Source: Ceratotherium simum simum
Taxonomy: Eukaryota; Chordata; Mammalia; Perissodactyla; Rhinocerotidae
Reading direction: 5' to 3'
Assembly: GCF_000283155.1 (NCBI RefSeq)
Contig: NW_004454163.1
Coordinates: forward strand, 6,745,307 to 6,809,306
Length of the DNA: 64,000 bases
Shown here: positions 34,615 through 46,970 of the stretch, one piece after another
How the letters are laid out: the number at the start of each line of letters is the position of its first letter
How positions within the stretch are numbered: the stretch's first letter is position 1
Program-made: the position numbers and the translations under genes
Notes under the pieces: generated by a model
Databases searched by the model: none
What the model saw: the letters and a program-made list of their open reading frames with translations, nothing else
What the model was told of the DNA's origin: nothing

Positions 34615-34900
34615 TCCTCCCCTGCGTCTTCCTTTTCCCCCCACTCGCCACTTCTTTCACTCTGCGGGCCCTGGAACTGGCGGCTCGCCGTTACTTCCGT
34701 CTTAATGCTTGAAAACCCGGCCTGGACTCGCAAAGCATTGGCTCATTTCTCTCGGCCGAATCAAAAAGGCGGAGCTCGGAGCAGTCGGTTCATTCCGGGC
34801 GGGGAGGTGACAGCGGGACAGCGTCGTGCTGCTCGGGAGCTCCGAGCCTGGGCACGTGCTTGGAAATCCCGTGGTTGAGGAATAGAACATCTCGCGATCT

Positions 34901-35690
34901 TTTTTAATAACCGAGTTTTTCGAAATTAATAACTACGTTGCGTTTTCTCAGGTTAAGTCGGAAGATTGATCGCTTTTGATGTCTATAAGAGTAAACATAG
35001 GGTCGTTCTCAGTGGACTAGACAGACCGCCAAGCTGCTAACTAACTTTCCCGTTGGTCGCTGCCTTCTCGCGCGGAAGCGGCTTGTGTATCAGTGGTGCC
35101 CAAATGGACTTGAAGGGTGGAGTGGTTCTTAACCTTCTAGGGGTCATAGACCCCTTTGAACATGTAAGCGCCCCCCACCAGATGTGTACAGGCATACACA
35201 AAATTTTACGTACAGATTTCCGGGAGTTCACAGATCTGCTGAAACCTGTTTATGAACTTTGGTGGAACACACCCCATCCCCTTGTTATTTGCCACATACT
35301 ACTCTACTTCAGAAGTTTTATGACAAACTACATGAGTTATAATTGGTTGGTTAATGTCTGTTTTTGCTTCTGCTAGAATGTAAGCTCTGTGAGGGGAAGG
35401 CGAGTTACGTTTTGTTCACCTTTCTTTCCCAGGTTCACAGTACCTTGCGGTTCGTTGGTACATTATAAGCTTTTTCTTTTAATGGAAGTAATAAGTAAAG
35501 GAACCTCGTGCAGTAACTAGTTGAAGCTACTGTGTTCTAATACAGGAAAGTGTCATAGATGAATCTGGCTATTTGAAGGAAATAGGCTGCAGAATGACTT
35601 AGAGGTGAGAGAGAATGGATAGGGAAACTAGCAATAATGTTACTGACGTCTTTTCTCCTTCAGAGAAAGGAATAACCTACCAGTGTTGAA
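34901..35690. other. 5' flank of INO80C with old repeat debris
   Basis: CpG density falls off. An old interspersed-repeat-like segment (TGGTTCTTAACCTTCTAGGG and following) lies at about 35120-35260. An L2-like tail (GCTAGAATGTAAGCTCTGTG) lies at about 35370-35470. No exon of a divergent gene was recognised. Confidence 0.5.
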
Positions 35691-36460
35691 ATGTTCTCTC
35701 CCATGCCCCAACCTGCACCTCTGCTCTCACCTAAATCTAGTCTTCCTTATCCCTTATCCCAATGACTGACACCTCTAACCAGCCAGTCCCTTAAACCAGA
35801 AACTCGGCGTTGACCCTAGGCCCAGCCTCTCTGGTATCCCACCCTCCTCACATTCCAGTCAGGCATCCCCACAGCTCACTTGTCTCCTTTCCTCCTACCC
35901 TGGTGAATCCATCTCCCCTTATCTGGATACCTGCAACAGTCTGCTGATGGAGGTTTGGGCCTCCATCTTTTCCTAATCCTCCCTAATCCCAGGCCGTCTT
36001 TCACACTGGCTGCCAGAATGGGCTATCTAAATCACAAATCCAGTCATGCCTCTTACTTTCTTATATTCTTCCCGATCCTTTTACCTCCAAGGTGAAATCC
36101 AAAGAACTTTTACCTTGGCATATAAGGTCCCTAATAACTGGACTCTGTCGCCTTCTCTTGCTTCATTCCCAATGCTTCATTCCGTGTGCTGCAATGAAGG
36201 ACTGTTTCCTAAAGTGTATTGTTCTCTTAACTCATCAAACTTTTGTTTCCATTATTTCCTCTCCTAGGAATGCTTAGCTCCTTTGCCTCAGTTCAGGTGG
36301 TACTTCCAATGAAAAGCTTTCTGCTGTCTGATGCACCTTCCTTCCCCAGCCCTCCCATATCCCCACCCTGTGCACCCTTCTCTGAGAACATTGAGCACAG
36401 GGAGCTCTGCTGGGCTTTTTCCTGTAATCCCTTAGTAAATGTTTATTGAGTTCAAATACC
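35691..36460 (+). mobile_element. L2 LINE fragment
   Basis: AATCCAGTCATGCCTCTTAC, AAGGTGAAATCCAAAGAAC and TTTTACCTTGGCATATAAGG match the L2 3' region order, as do GTTCAGGTGGTACTTCC and the tail TAAATGTTTATTGAG. Frames are broken. Confidence 0.7.
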
Positions 36461-36659
36461 AATTTCCTGCTTTTAAGAAGTCAGACAAGTGGATTTGCCA
36501 CCATCCGGCTTCCTGTTGCTAAATTCAGTTCTGATCTTGTCTGATCCCTTTCTTCTTAAAATCCTTCCCTTGGGGGTTGTGACGCCACCATCCTTTTACT
36601 TTCCTCTTTCCTAACCACTTGTCCTCTCTTCGACAGTCATCTTCTTATACCACATGGTT

Positions 36660-36790
36660 TCTAATCCTACTACAGGATTTTCAAAATATAGGTTATGTAG
36701 TCACATTCCTCCAACAGATACACATTTTTAAAGTTTCCCAGGTGATTCTAATGATCAGCCACATTTGGAACCAGGCTCTCCCTTAAACGT
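36660..36790 (-). mobile_element. MER5-like hAT fragment
   Basis: TTTCAAAATATAGGTTATGT-AGTCACATTCC and CCCAGGTGATTCTAATGATC resemble one end of a MER5-type element; ends and orientation are unsure. Confidence 0.4.
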
Positions 36791-36879
36791 TGCGCGTTCC
36801 TTGGTGCTTGGTCGAAGGCCCTCTGCCTTCCTTCCTCAGTCTCCCCACTCATGGGGCCTCAGGTGCCGTCTAAATGCAG

Positions 36880-37690
36880 ACCACTTTCAAATTTGCATCT
36901 CTTATCTGGATTTTTCTCCAAAGATACGTACCCAAATATAAAATTCTTCACCCAGATATAAACTCAAGATGCTTTCAGGCATCTCACACTCAGCATGGCA
37001 AAAACAGAATTTATCATCCTCCTTGCTCCCCTGAAACATGTTCCTCCTTCAGTGTTTCCTGTCTCAGTAAATGTCACCATTACCCACCAGTTGTTCAAAC
37101 CAAAAACCTGGGAGTCATCCTTGCTTCCTCTTCCTCGTCCACCTCCATGCCATAACCCTATTCCAGCCACTGTCATCTCTCTCAGACTCCCACATCAGCT
37201 TATTCATCTCCCTGCTTCCACTTTTGGTCCCTCCAACCCAGTCACCACATCAATTCCAGAGGATCGCTTTTAAAGATACAAATGTGCATATTCAGATCAT
37301 GCGCTCTGCTTGAAACCCTTCGGGGGCTTCCCACGTTCCCTAGAATAGAGTCCAGTGTCCATAATGTGGTCTCAAAGGCCTTCGGAGACCTGCCATCTCT
37401 TCAGTCTTGCCTCTCATCCAGCTCTCTGCACTCCAGTTCAGCTCACTTTTGTCAGTTCCACCAACCAGCTATGTTCCCTCCTCCTTCAGGGCCTTCACAC
37501 ATATTGCTACTGCTTCAGCCTGGAAGCTGCTTTTCTCCCCACACCACCCTCCTCTGGTCTCATTTACTTCCACCAACCCTTCCTATCTTGGCTGACATGC
37601 TATTTTTTTAAGCCTTCCCCATCCCCCTGGCTTGGTTAAAACCCCTTGTTCCATGTGCCTATCAGCCTTAGTCATCCAGTAAGAACCTAT
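36880..37690 (+). mobile_element. L2 LINE fragment
   Basis: CAGCATGGCAAAAACAGAAT, AAACCTGGGAGTCATCCTTG, TTCAGATCATGCGCTCTGCT, AACCCTTCGGGGGCTTCCCA and GGGCCTTCACACATATTGCT follow the L2 consensus for about 700 bases. This is the longest L2 piece in the window, and it lies just right of another in the same orientation. Confidence 0.85.
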
Positions 37691-39160
37691 TAATTGCTTG
37701 TTATATGCCAAGCCCTAAGGATAAAGACAAGGAAAAACAAAATAGAATAGTTCCTGCTCTCAGGGACCCCCACTCCAGCAGGGAAAGAGGACATTAGATT
37801 TATCTTCTCAGCAGGACATCAACTTCCTGTGGGCAGTTGTCAGAGTCATCAGGATTGAGTGGCAGAGCACCAACAGATGAGAGCAACAAGGAGAGTGCAA
37901 GAAATGTGGGAGGACCTGCATTCAAGGGGGCAAAAGCTCTGGGCTGGGGAGAAACCTGTTCCACATCCACCTTGGCAGCGCCTGTCACTGCACAGTGTTG
38001 GCACATGTAGGGACTCCATGCACTCTGCTGCATGTGTAACTCACGTGCTCCCATATCTATTGGTAAAGATAAGTTAACACTGATGACCTGTATTCTGCTA
38101 GCTTTCAGATTGAGGCAGGGCCTAAGCCTTCCCCAAGTCCCGTCCCCAGTTATTCTTGAGAGCTTGCAGGGCACGTCTCATCTCTGCTGTAGTGCGAGCC
38201 CTTTCGTGTATTTCCTCCCCAGCCTCCTTGCTGATACCTGCTGCTCCTGTGTCCCTCACCCATGCCACACTTCCTTTGGTGAAAGCTGCTGGGGCCTCCA
38301 CTGGAATGCTGATGCCGTCTCTGGAGCCTGCCAATTAAGCAGCCTCAGCCAGAGTCTTGATCCCAGTTAAGGCTTAATGATTAAGAATGAATCATGCACT
38401 TGTTAAGCTATCTCATATCATTTGAGACATGAAGTACCTACTTGGTTATCTCTCAAAAATCTCAGGAAACACAGTAGATATCTGGGATCGTGCTACTGGA
38501 CGGAAGACACACTGTCTCTGATAACTTGTGTGAAGTGTGATAGTCATTGCTCACTGTATAAACAATGCCTGCTCCAGTTGATATGGGTGAGGAAACCTTG
38601 AAGGTGCAGTCAAGACCCTCAAAATCCCCAACTCACAGCCACTGCCACAGGCAGCAGAGTGTGCAGTGCGTGTTCTGAACCATGGGGACGTGCAGCCCAA
38701 AACAAACCCAATGCAACGAGAAGCTGATGGACCCCCTCACAGATCACCGCAGTCCTCTCTGGAGTGGGAGGGCAGCACTTACAGGGGTGGGGGGGCTAAC
38801 TTCTCCTTGTTCTTTGGATCTTCTGTGATCTCTGTTCCCGCCCTGTATGCTGAGTGAGATGTCTCGACAAGGAGGTGCTGGCAGCAGCCCGTTTCCTCCA
38901 TCACAGACCAGACTACATCGTGTGGTAAATGCCTGTGGTTGAAGGCTCATTTGGGCAGAGACAGTTTCTTCTTTGTCACTGTTTTCGGAGCATTACAGGC
39001 CCTCAGTGATGATCTGCTGAGTGCCTCACTATTTAAACAGTCATTGTCTAGAAGGAGACAGCTCAGGCCAGTGGGGGCTGGGGCCTTTGTTCACGTAGCT
39101 GTTTGCTTGTTTTTCACCTAACAGATGCATGGAGATATTTAAAGTCAGGAAAGAGAGAAT
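37691..39160. other. Intergenic stretch, nothing recognised
   Basis: Mixed unique-looking sequence. Short open frames on both strands lack recognisable similarity. Confidence 0.5.
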
Positions 39161-40190
39161 GATTGAAGATAGGCCTGACCCTAATATTTGCAGGGTCTAG
39201 GACAAGAATACAAATGGAGGCTTACATACCGTATGTCTTGATATTTAAATGTACAAATCAAGCTAATATACTACAAAATAAAATACATTCAGTCCTTGTA
39301 TCTTGGCAAACATAATTTCAGAATGCAGAAGGCCAGAGTTGGATTTAGAATTCTTAGATTTCACCCCTTACTCCTCTGGACATCGTGAGGTGACACACGT
39401 GCACATGTATGGAAACCCGAACCCAAACATCCAATGTCCTATTCTCCCCTACCCTCACAAATAGCCTCCCCTTTACCACACCTCAGGGCTGGGGGTATTC
39501 ACATCGAACCCAGGGACAAGGCCCACAGAGGCCCTGGAAGCAGGCACAGAGCCATTTGGGCAGGAGATTCTGGGGTCCCCCATACCCAGAGCGTGTTCAA
39601 GAAGGGGGGAGTTGTGGACTCAGGTGGGCACCACGTGTCCCTGACTCCACAGACTCCTTGCTCGGTGCAGAAGGGCGTGACCAGAAGAGGGCCCTCCTGT
39701 GCAGGCCGGGGGCTCGCCTGTCACCGTGGTCAGTCCTGAGAAGGCATCAGATGAGGAGCATGAGTGAGGCGCAGGGAGCTCCAGCTTCCCATGAAGCTGA
39801 GGTGGGACGGGGACAGCAGGTCCAGGTGGAGACCCACTTTTGGATGAGGTCTCCATCTCTGAGCCCAGGTTTTCTCAGTGAAGGGAGAGGTAGCCCATGT
39901 GCCAGGTGGAGGGAGGGAGTGAGGCAGAGGCTTGGGAAGGAAGGTTTGGAAAAGCCAACGTTTCACAGTATTGTGAGAAAGGGCTGAGAAGGAACCTGTG
40001 AGCCACTTACCGGTGGTGCCGAGGACCTGCCATGGCTGCCTACACACGCTTGGGCGGGTTGGGCACAGCTCGACTCCAGGATGCACCTTTTACATCGGCC
40101 ACCACGTGAACAGCAGCCCGAGTTGGGCATCTTGGCTCTGCACCGCCACCCCTGGGGACCCAGGCTCATGCAGTCTCTCTAAATTTTGAC
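39161..40190. other. Unassigned block with overlapping long open frames
   Basis: An AT-rich left part (39.16-39.36 kb) passes into a GC-richer part. On the plus strand a 192-codon ATG frame runs 39409-39987; on the minus strand a 118-codon frame runs 40086-39730. Neither resembles a known domain. Amino-acid content is Gly/Arg/Ser/Pro-rich, typical of translated noncoding GC-rich DNA. It could be an old repeat I cannot name, an exon-like remnant, or chance. Confidence 0.35.
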
Positions 40191-42134
40191 CTCAACAGTT
40201 AATAGTGCTTTGCAAAGTCTGAATGAGAGAAAATAGTTTTAAGGGCCCTTTTACTTGCTGAAATTACTTCTTAAATCCACATCTGTTATGTAAACACTGA
40301 TTTAACATTACAAATATGGCCCAAAAAGGCTGACAAAGGTCTTCACAAATAGTGGGATACATACCTTTAATTCTGAGAGCCAAGATCATGCTCCCAGGAT
40401 GGTATTTGCCTTATCCTTGTTACCCACCCCAGTGAACCCTCCTCTGAGCACTGGTCCTTCCCTCCTCTCTTACCAGAGGCCTCACCCATTACTTAAAATG
40501 AATTATTATTTTAGCACTTACTCTTTGTGCATATCATAGAGAAAGAAAACCACTGTAATTACTATAATTCTGCCATCGCTGACATTCCTGCCCTCTTTTG
40601 CTCTCCCCAAACCTCAAATTTGCTAATCCCTAGCCTGTGACAACACCTGCCTTCTTAAATTGTCAGCCTGCTGGGATTTTTCCCCTGTGTGTGGTTCCTA
40701 ACCTGTGGTTCCTAACCTTGCTACTACATTGTTGAGTTTTGTTTGTTTTTATTTATATGTCACATTTTGTTTCTGTCAGCTGTACGTGCACTTTGAGACA
40801 GTACTGGAGAAAGTCCAAAAGCTTTGGGGACAGTTGGTTGTGGAATAAAACAGATGATATGGAGACTCAGAGATGTCCATTTTATAAACTTGCAAAGAAA
40901 TTCTCAAAAGACTCTCAGAAGCTGAGGCCTCTTCCAGGGTGCCCTTCATTCCACATCCTCACGAGACATTGCTGCTCCTGCTGCGAGGCGGGTGAACCAA
41001 CCAGTCCAGTTAATAGAGTCTGCCCCGGCCCTGGGGACAGGGGGCAGGGCCAGAAGAGGTCATGGCTGGCCAAGGAGGGGAGACCCGTTTTGAGCAAAGG
41101 GGTAGTGTCAGCCACCTTCTTTCTCAGTAGGACACTGGAGAGGCCCAGACGCCTGTGGGACACAGAAGCCCCCACACCCCCGACCTGGTCCAGGGAAGCC
41201 TGGCTTGCTGAGGAGGCTTCTGCCTGCCAGTGTTTGGAAGAATGAGAAGTGGAATGTGTGGTTGTGCTCAGAGCTTTTTAGAAAACTGTTCATTCTATAA
41301 AGTCTCAAACTACTTATGATGCCCTATGACCCATCTCTTTATCTTTCTTTTTTAACTCTCACTGGGGCACTTGAACGTTGAGTGGGTTCTGACCAAGTCC
41401 AGCTCCCTGCCCCCCATCTCACATCTCACTTCTCTTGCCCCTAGGAGGGCAGTGCCCCACCTCAGCCTGGCTGAGCTCCTGCTGTGGCTCCTTTGAGCCC
41501 AGTCCCTGGACCTGTGGGCAGAGTGGCTTCTGGCCTCTTGCCTTAACCCGAGTTCACTTTTGCTGCTCCCTGACCCTGCTGTGGAGCTCTTTCTGAAATG
41601 ATCTATTTGGTTCCCCACCTACTTGCACTAGGGATCTTAACTTTTTGTAAGTATTGGGAATCGTCAGTGAATTACACGTCGGAACATTTTTACTCTGCTC
41701 TAATATGAGGAAGTTCTCATGAGTTATAGCTGGTGTATAAGGCATTTTATCCTATACTAAAATACCCTGCACTAATATGCAGCTGAAGTTCTTGCCTTCT
41801 GATTTTCATTTCTGCCATTTAAGAGTTGGCTGTAGACGTCTCTCCCAGCACTTCCACATACTTAGCAGATTTTCTGTTTTCAATATACTGTGGACTAAAG
41901 TGACAGATCCCCAAAGGTGTTGGAAGTATGTCTAAAATGATCATAGACACCCAAGAATGAGGCCCTGGTGGCAAGAGTGGGTGTCCAGGGACCAAGGGCA
42001 TGTGCTTCAGTGTGTAGACTTGAGGAGATTTAGTTTGGCTGGTCAAGGACTTTTTGAGGGGACAGTCTTGTAACTTTTTTTGACCTCAGTTTCCTTATCT
42101 CTGAAATGAGTTATGCAATCTTATTTACCTGAGA
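40191..42134. other. Intergenic stretch, unassigned
   Basis: No gene or clear repeat. A 14-15-base tandem copy (TGTGGTTCCTAACC twice) occurs near 40690-40718. A 168-codon frame at 40739-41245 starts in AT-rich DNA and has no recognisable domain. Confidence 0.45.
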
Positions 42135-42790
42135 TTTTTTAAAATAAATGTTTTGATTAAAGCATAACTCACATACAAAAAGTACACAATTGTAAGTGTA
42201 CAGTCAGATGAATTTTTACAAAGTAAACACATTGATAATCCAAGTCAAGAAACAAAACATTCTCAGCACCCTAAAAAACCCCTGTTTTATGCCCATTGCC
42301 AATCCCTTCTACTCCCCAGAGGTTACCACTGTCCTGGCATCTAACACCAGAGATTCATTATGAAGTTTTTATGAATGCACTCATACATGCTGTATTTCTT
42401 CTGTGTCTCTCTTCTTTGATGAGATTCATCTTTGTGTCATGTAGCAGTGCTTCATTTTTGTTGCTGTATAGTTTTCCATTGTGAGAATACCCAATAATGT
42501 ATCTATTCTTCTGCTGGACATTTAGGCTGTTTCCAGGATCTTCTGGCTCTGTTGAATTAAGCTGCTATGAGCAATGTGCATATCTTTTGGTGCACATATG
42601 TACACATTTCTGTTGGGTTGAACAGAATTGCAGGGTCATAGTCTATGGCTTAATAGATACTGCCAAACAGTTTTGGTAAGTGATTGTACCAATTTACCCT
42701 CCCACCAGCAGCAGATGAGAGTTCCAGTTATTCCAAATTATCAAGGAATTTCTTCACTGAACTTTATAATGATTAACTGTGCTTGCCAAA
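42135..42790 (-). mobile_element. LINE-1 (L1ME-like) 3' end, antisense
   Basis: GATTAAAGCATAACTCACAT, AGTACACAATTGTAAGTGTA, GTTGCTGTATAGTTTTCCAT, TGCCAAACAGTTTTGGTAAG and ACCCTCCCACCAGCAGCAG are in antisense L1ME order. Same class as the copy at 20.1-20.7 kb. Confidence 0.85.
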
Positions 42791-42799
42791 GAAATGCCC

Positions 42800-44850
42800 C
42801 TAGCAAGGGGAGAGGCAGTGGGGTACGACAGAAATCCCACTAAAGTGAAACCTCAGGTGAACCATGCAATTGTCCTGGACCATGAAGTCCTCATTTCTGA
42901 AGAGGGCCGATCTCTCAGATCACTTTCTCTATGAAGGTCTTGGCTCATTTTGTGATTTTATGGGAAGTGCTTCATTCATCACATACTTTGTGGCGTCTCC
43001 CTGTGCTGGGCCCAGGACCAGCTCTGGGGGGACCCTGAAGAACAGACATATACAGGCGTGCCACAGATGCACTGCTTCCAGTGCAGAGATCGAATTGGAG
43101 CAAGGACACTGGCCAGCTAAAGACTTAGAAAGAGCAGGCAGGAAACGAGTCAGAGAAACTTTCAAGAAGAGTTCTTGGCCCCAGAGTGGTGTTATTTTGT
43201 TCCAGGCAGCAAGACTGAGTCGGCAGAATTGTCAGAGTCCAAAAGGAGCCAAGGGCAAGGCAGTGCTTGGGCCACTGCAGGCGAGCCACCTTACTGCTCG
43301 CCACACACTACCTCCTGTACGCCTAGGCGAGCAGGGAGGCTGCCACCACCCCTGCCAGCCTCCTGCCTACAATGCTCTCCTGCATCAAAGTCTGGGCTGG
43401 GCCACTGGGTGGATGGAGCCTGTGGCCTGTGCTCAGGCCCTAGATGCAAGAGAGACTTAGAGATTGAGGATCTGGCATTTTTAGCTTCTGTAGAGGGAAG
43501 GGGGCCCAAACACAGGAAGGGGTTCAGACATTAGACCACTAGGGCTATGGTTACTGATGATAACAAGAGTGAAGGCAACTATCAATTGTTTATCCTTCCT
43601 GGATTTTTTTTTAATCACAGCTAAAGAGCGTCAAAATACTCTTTTATTCCTCATTGTTTTCTACAGTTAAACTTGCCAGGATCCACACCTTAGACTCACC
43701 CCACTCCCAAAGGGCACAGCTGTGTTTATAAGTGACAGCTTCTCAAAACCATGCAAGGTATGCAGCAGGACTGGCCAAACTGAATAGTGGACGCAACAAG
43801 CCGGTGCAGTTCCCCATTATCTGAAGCAGTTGTCAAACAGGGCAATGTTTGTTCCCAGACCTGGAACACAGTGGTTCGAGATTCCTCAATGAAAGGTTTG
43901 AATGCATTCACTCACTGCTTCAAACAAAGACCTGATCAGGTCCTCATTCTAAGAGCAATGGAAATCTGCATCCTCCCGCCTGCCCAGATGCACAGCGGCA
44001 CACTAACAAATGCTTGCCTGCCACAAACACACCCAGTGTCATCCACCTTAGCCCCCAGCCCTCCTGGTCACTCCCCTGTGACTGGCCAGACCAGCTGGCT
44101 TTTGTATCACTGAGCCCTCCTCATGGGGCCAGTTATGGGCAGACTGTGAAACAGCCACATCCTCACCATTCCCCCTTGTGGTGCTTCCTCCTGCAAAGTT
44201 GCCTCCTTTTCTTGGGAGGTGTTCCCCTGCCCCTGCCCAGGGCAAGCAATCAATGCAGTCTGGGAGGAGGGGACTCTTGCAGAAGAATGTGACCTAAAAT
44301 ATCTCGTGGGAAGGAGCCCCAGCGCCTCCCCAAACTCCTTGAGAGCCACTGTAGGCACTGCCTTCTCCCTGGGGCTTTTTTAAAAAGCAGATAATCCCAG
44401 AAGAGGTCAAATGTTGAGTTACCAACCCCTGGTGTTCCACTGTGGGTTATCTTCATCAGATCACTTTCCTCTGAGCCAGGAGGAGATTTTAGGCATGAGA
44501 GCTTCTGAAGGTCAGCACAGGGAGCAGAGCAGTAAGGAGGAGGCCCACTAACAGACCTGACCCACGGCTCTTGAGTCCCCATTGCTTCTCCCCACCAGCC
44601 GTCATGCCCCACTTTGCCCTCACAGGAGAAGAGGCACAGCCAAACTGGCTGCCCACACGGCGTCCTCTGCTCTGAGCTTGGTCCCACTACAACTTAGCAG
44701 GTGCTGGTCCACATCTCTTGCCCTACCCTACTCTGTACCTTGCTCCTTGAATCTCAAACCCTCACACCTACCTGTCTGTGCTCTCGGCAGATCACATTGC
44801 TCCCCTCAGCACGCAACATGAACACAGCAAACCCAGAGGCTGGGATGACT
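42800..44850. other. Intergenic stretch with a 198-codon open frame
   Basis: A plus-strand ATG frame of 198 codons lies at 42864-43460 with start context ACCATGC. No known domain, signal peptide or membrane segment is apparent and the composition is mixed. I do not call it a gene. The rest is unassigned. Confidence 0.4.
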
Positions 44851-44854
44851 CTTT

Positions 44855-45060
44855 GCAGTTTACAAGCATTTTCACAAGACACTTCTTCCATTTAGCCTTC
44901 ACAACAAATCTGCCAGTGGGCTGCTATTATGTCCATCCCATCACTTAGGAAACCAAGGTTCTAAGAGAATTAAAAATAAAATGAAATAATACCCCCCCCA
45001 AGGATGTTTTAAGGTCATACAGCTACACAGTGGCCAAGCTGGTTTGTGTCAGCAACTTAT
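44855..45060 (-). repeat. MIR-like fragment, antisense
   Basis: TTACAAGCATTTTCACAAGA, CATCACTTAGGAAACCAAGG and AAGGTCATACAGCTACACAG follow the antisense MIR order, with a small insertion of A-rich and C-rich runs. Confidence 0.6.
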
Positions 45061-45214
45061 CTGATGTCCAGTGCTGGAGAACATCAGAGGCATTCCTGGA
45101 GAACCTGGCCCCTCTTCTCAGTGTCAGGCCTGAGGCACTCAAAGCTTTGCTCCTTCTTTCTTGCTTATTACCTGGCCAGAATGTCCAGCGCAATCTTGGA
45201 TAGAAGGGATGAGA

Positions 45215-45800
45215 GCAGACATCATTGTCTTACTCCTGATCATAGGGGGCAAGCATTCATCTTTGACCATTAAGTATGATGTTAGCTGGGGGTTTTCATA
45301 GATGCCATTTATCAGGTTAAGGAAGTTCCCTTCTATTCCTAGTTTGCCAAGCGTTTTTTAATCAGGAATGGACGTAGGATTTTGTCAAATGCTTGTTCTG
45401 CATCTATTAGGGTCATCATAGATTTTCTTTTAGTTTGTTAATACGATGACTTACATTGAGTGCTTTTTGAATGTTAAACCTCATGAATTCCTGGGTTAAA
45501 TCCCACTTGGTTATGATGTATTATCCTTTTAGTATATTGTTGGATTTGATTTGCTAAAATTTTTAAAAGAATTTTTGCGTCTATGTTCATGAGGGATATT
45601 AATCTGTAGTTTCTTTTCTTGTCATGTCTTCGTCTGGTTTTGGTATTAGGGTAACACTGCCCTCATAGATTGAGTTCGGAGGTATTCCCTCTTCTCCAAT
45701 TTTCTAGAAGACTTTATGTATAATTTCTTTCATAAATGTTTGGTTGAATTCACCAGAGAAGCTATCTCTGGCTGTTTTGAGGCTCTTTGGTTGTGATTTT
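45215..45800 (-). mobile_element. LINE-1 ORF2 internal fragment, antisense
   Basis: Antisense text from the reverse-transcriptase part of L1 ORF2: TGCTTGTTCTGCATCTATTA, AATTCCTGGGTTAAATCCCA-CTTGG, TCGTCTGGTTTTGGTATTAG, ATTTTCTAGAAGACTTTATG. Stops interrupt it on the coding strand, so it is a dead fragment. Confidence 0.88.
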
Positions 45801-46774
45801 TAAAACAATGATAATAATCCAGGAAATGTCAACAACTGACAATCTCAGTTGCTGTTGTCAGCATCAACATTCTCATAGCCGTAGATACTGTCCTATTGTT
45901 TATCACCTCTGCCAGCTCCCAGGAAGAATGAAGCCAGCATTTGAATGATGCTCTAGTGGTACCTCATGGGGCTGAATTCACAAAGAGCTTCTTTCTCATT
46001 TGACCCAAACATTTTAGAAGCCAATGGCTTCTGAGAATTAGTGTTAACTCTTCCAGATGACTTAGCGATGTTTTCAGATCCCGCAGTCCCTGACACCCAG
46101 GCCCCTCACTCAGGACCCTCAGCCAGCCTGGGCCCTCAGTGCAGTTGGTTCACACTCCTTCCTCTGCACAGCATATTTTCTCTCTCGCACTGTTCAGATT
46201 TTCTCCATCCTTCCAGGTCTAGCTGGCATCTGTCCTGACTTCTCTGAGAACCTGTCAACACCATGCAGGCTGTGTCTGAACTCCTGTCACCCAGACAGCC
46301 AGAACTACACAATTAAGTTTTTTGTTAAATTCTGTCTTGTGTTATTTTCTCATTGGTTCCTGTATGTGTTTCTCTGTAAGTAGATTATAAACTACGTACT
46401 TGCCTTATATTGCATCAGAACACCTGATGTGAGGTTGACTGATTTAAGGCTAGTCATTACAGCATTTGGCATAAGAATTTCTAATTTCACAATGTCTGCT
46501 CATTTAGCAACAGCTTCACCCGAAAACAAATAGCAGGGAGAACATCTTTTCATATGCAACTTTCTCAGACAAACGATTGCATATGTTGCGTGTCAGATCT
46601 GCTTATCTCCTAAACATTATTTGGTTTCCCTATTGGCAAAATGATTGACCTGATTTTTTTTTTTATGAAAACTCTAAAAGTATATATGACAAAAGTTAGT
46701 GTCTCCTAATATCAGAAGCATTTTTGCCTACATTTCATTACACACCACCGTGAGGTGGAGAGAGCAAGTGTCCA

Positions 46775-46970
46775 TTCATACTTCACAAGGCCCGTCTCTC
46801 CAGCCCTGGCACTGTTGTGCTTCCTCTGTGCTTGGCCTCATCGCTCCCTCCCTGGGCCCCCATTACCACAAGCTATTCCATGCCCCAGGCCTCATGCTGT
46901 TCCCTTGGCCTGGAAATCCACCAGAGTCCAATTCAGATATATCATCAAATGAATACTATCCACTCCCACC
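46775..46970 (+). mobile_element. L2-like fragment
   Basis: AAGCTATTCCATGCCCCAGG and TTCCCTTGGCCTGGAAATCC resemble the L2 3' region. Short and diverged. Confidence 0.5.

Larger units (their letters stand above)
34320..34900 (-). promoter_or_regulatory. CpG-rich promoter of INO80C
   Basis: CpG dinucleotides are dense here and sparse on both sides, so this is the window's only convincing CpG island. On the minus strand, upstream of the ATG at 34614, are CGGAAGT (ETS type) at 34699-34693 and a CCAAT box at 34741-34737. Further up are a CACGTG E-box at 34853-34858 and TCTCGCGA at 34890-34897. Downstream, in exon 1 and intron 1, are GC-box and NRF1-like motifs. There is no TATA box at a sensible distance. 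This fits a broad housekeeping promoter with initiation probably between 34630 and 34720; the start itself is inferred. Confidence 0.85.

Noticed and set aside
34615..34644. N-terminal extension of INO80C by ten codons (Gly/Arg-rich)
   Set aside because: The upstream codon is GTG, not ATG. The family start is MAAQIP at 34614 in a good context.
34222..34878. 218-codon plus-strand open frame, the longest in the window
   Set aside because: It is antisense to INO80C exon 1 within a CpG island, where stop codons are rare. The composition is Arg/Pro/Ala-rich without a domain. The true coding strand is minus.
45215..45800. Active reverse transcriptase
   Set aside because: It is an internal LINE-1 ORF2 fragment with stops and no ends.
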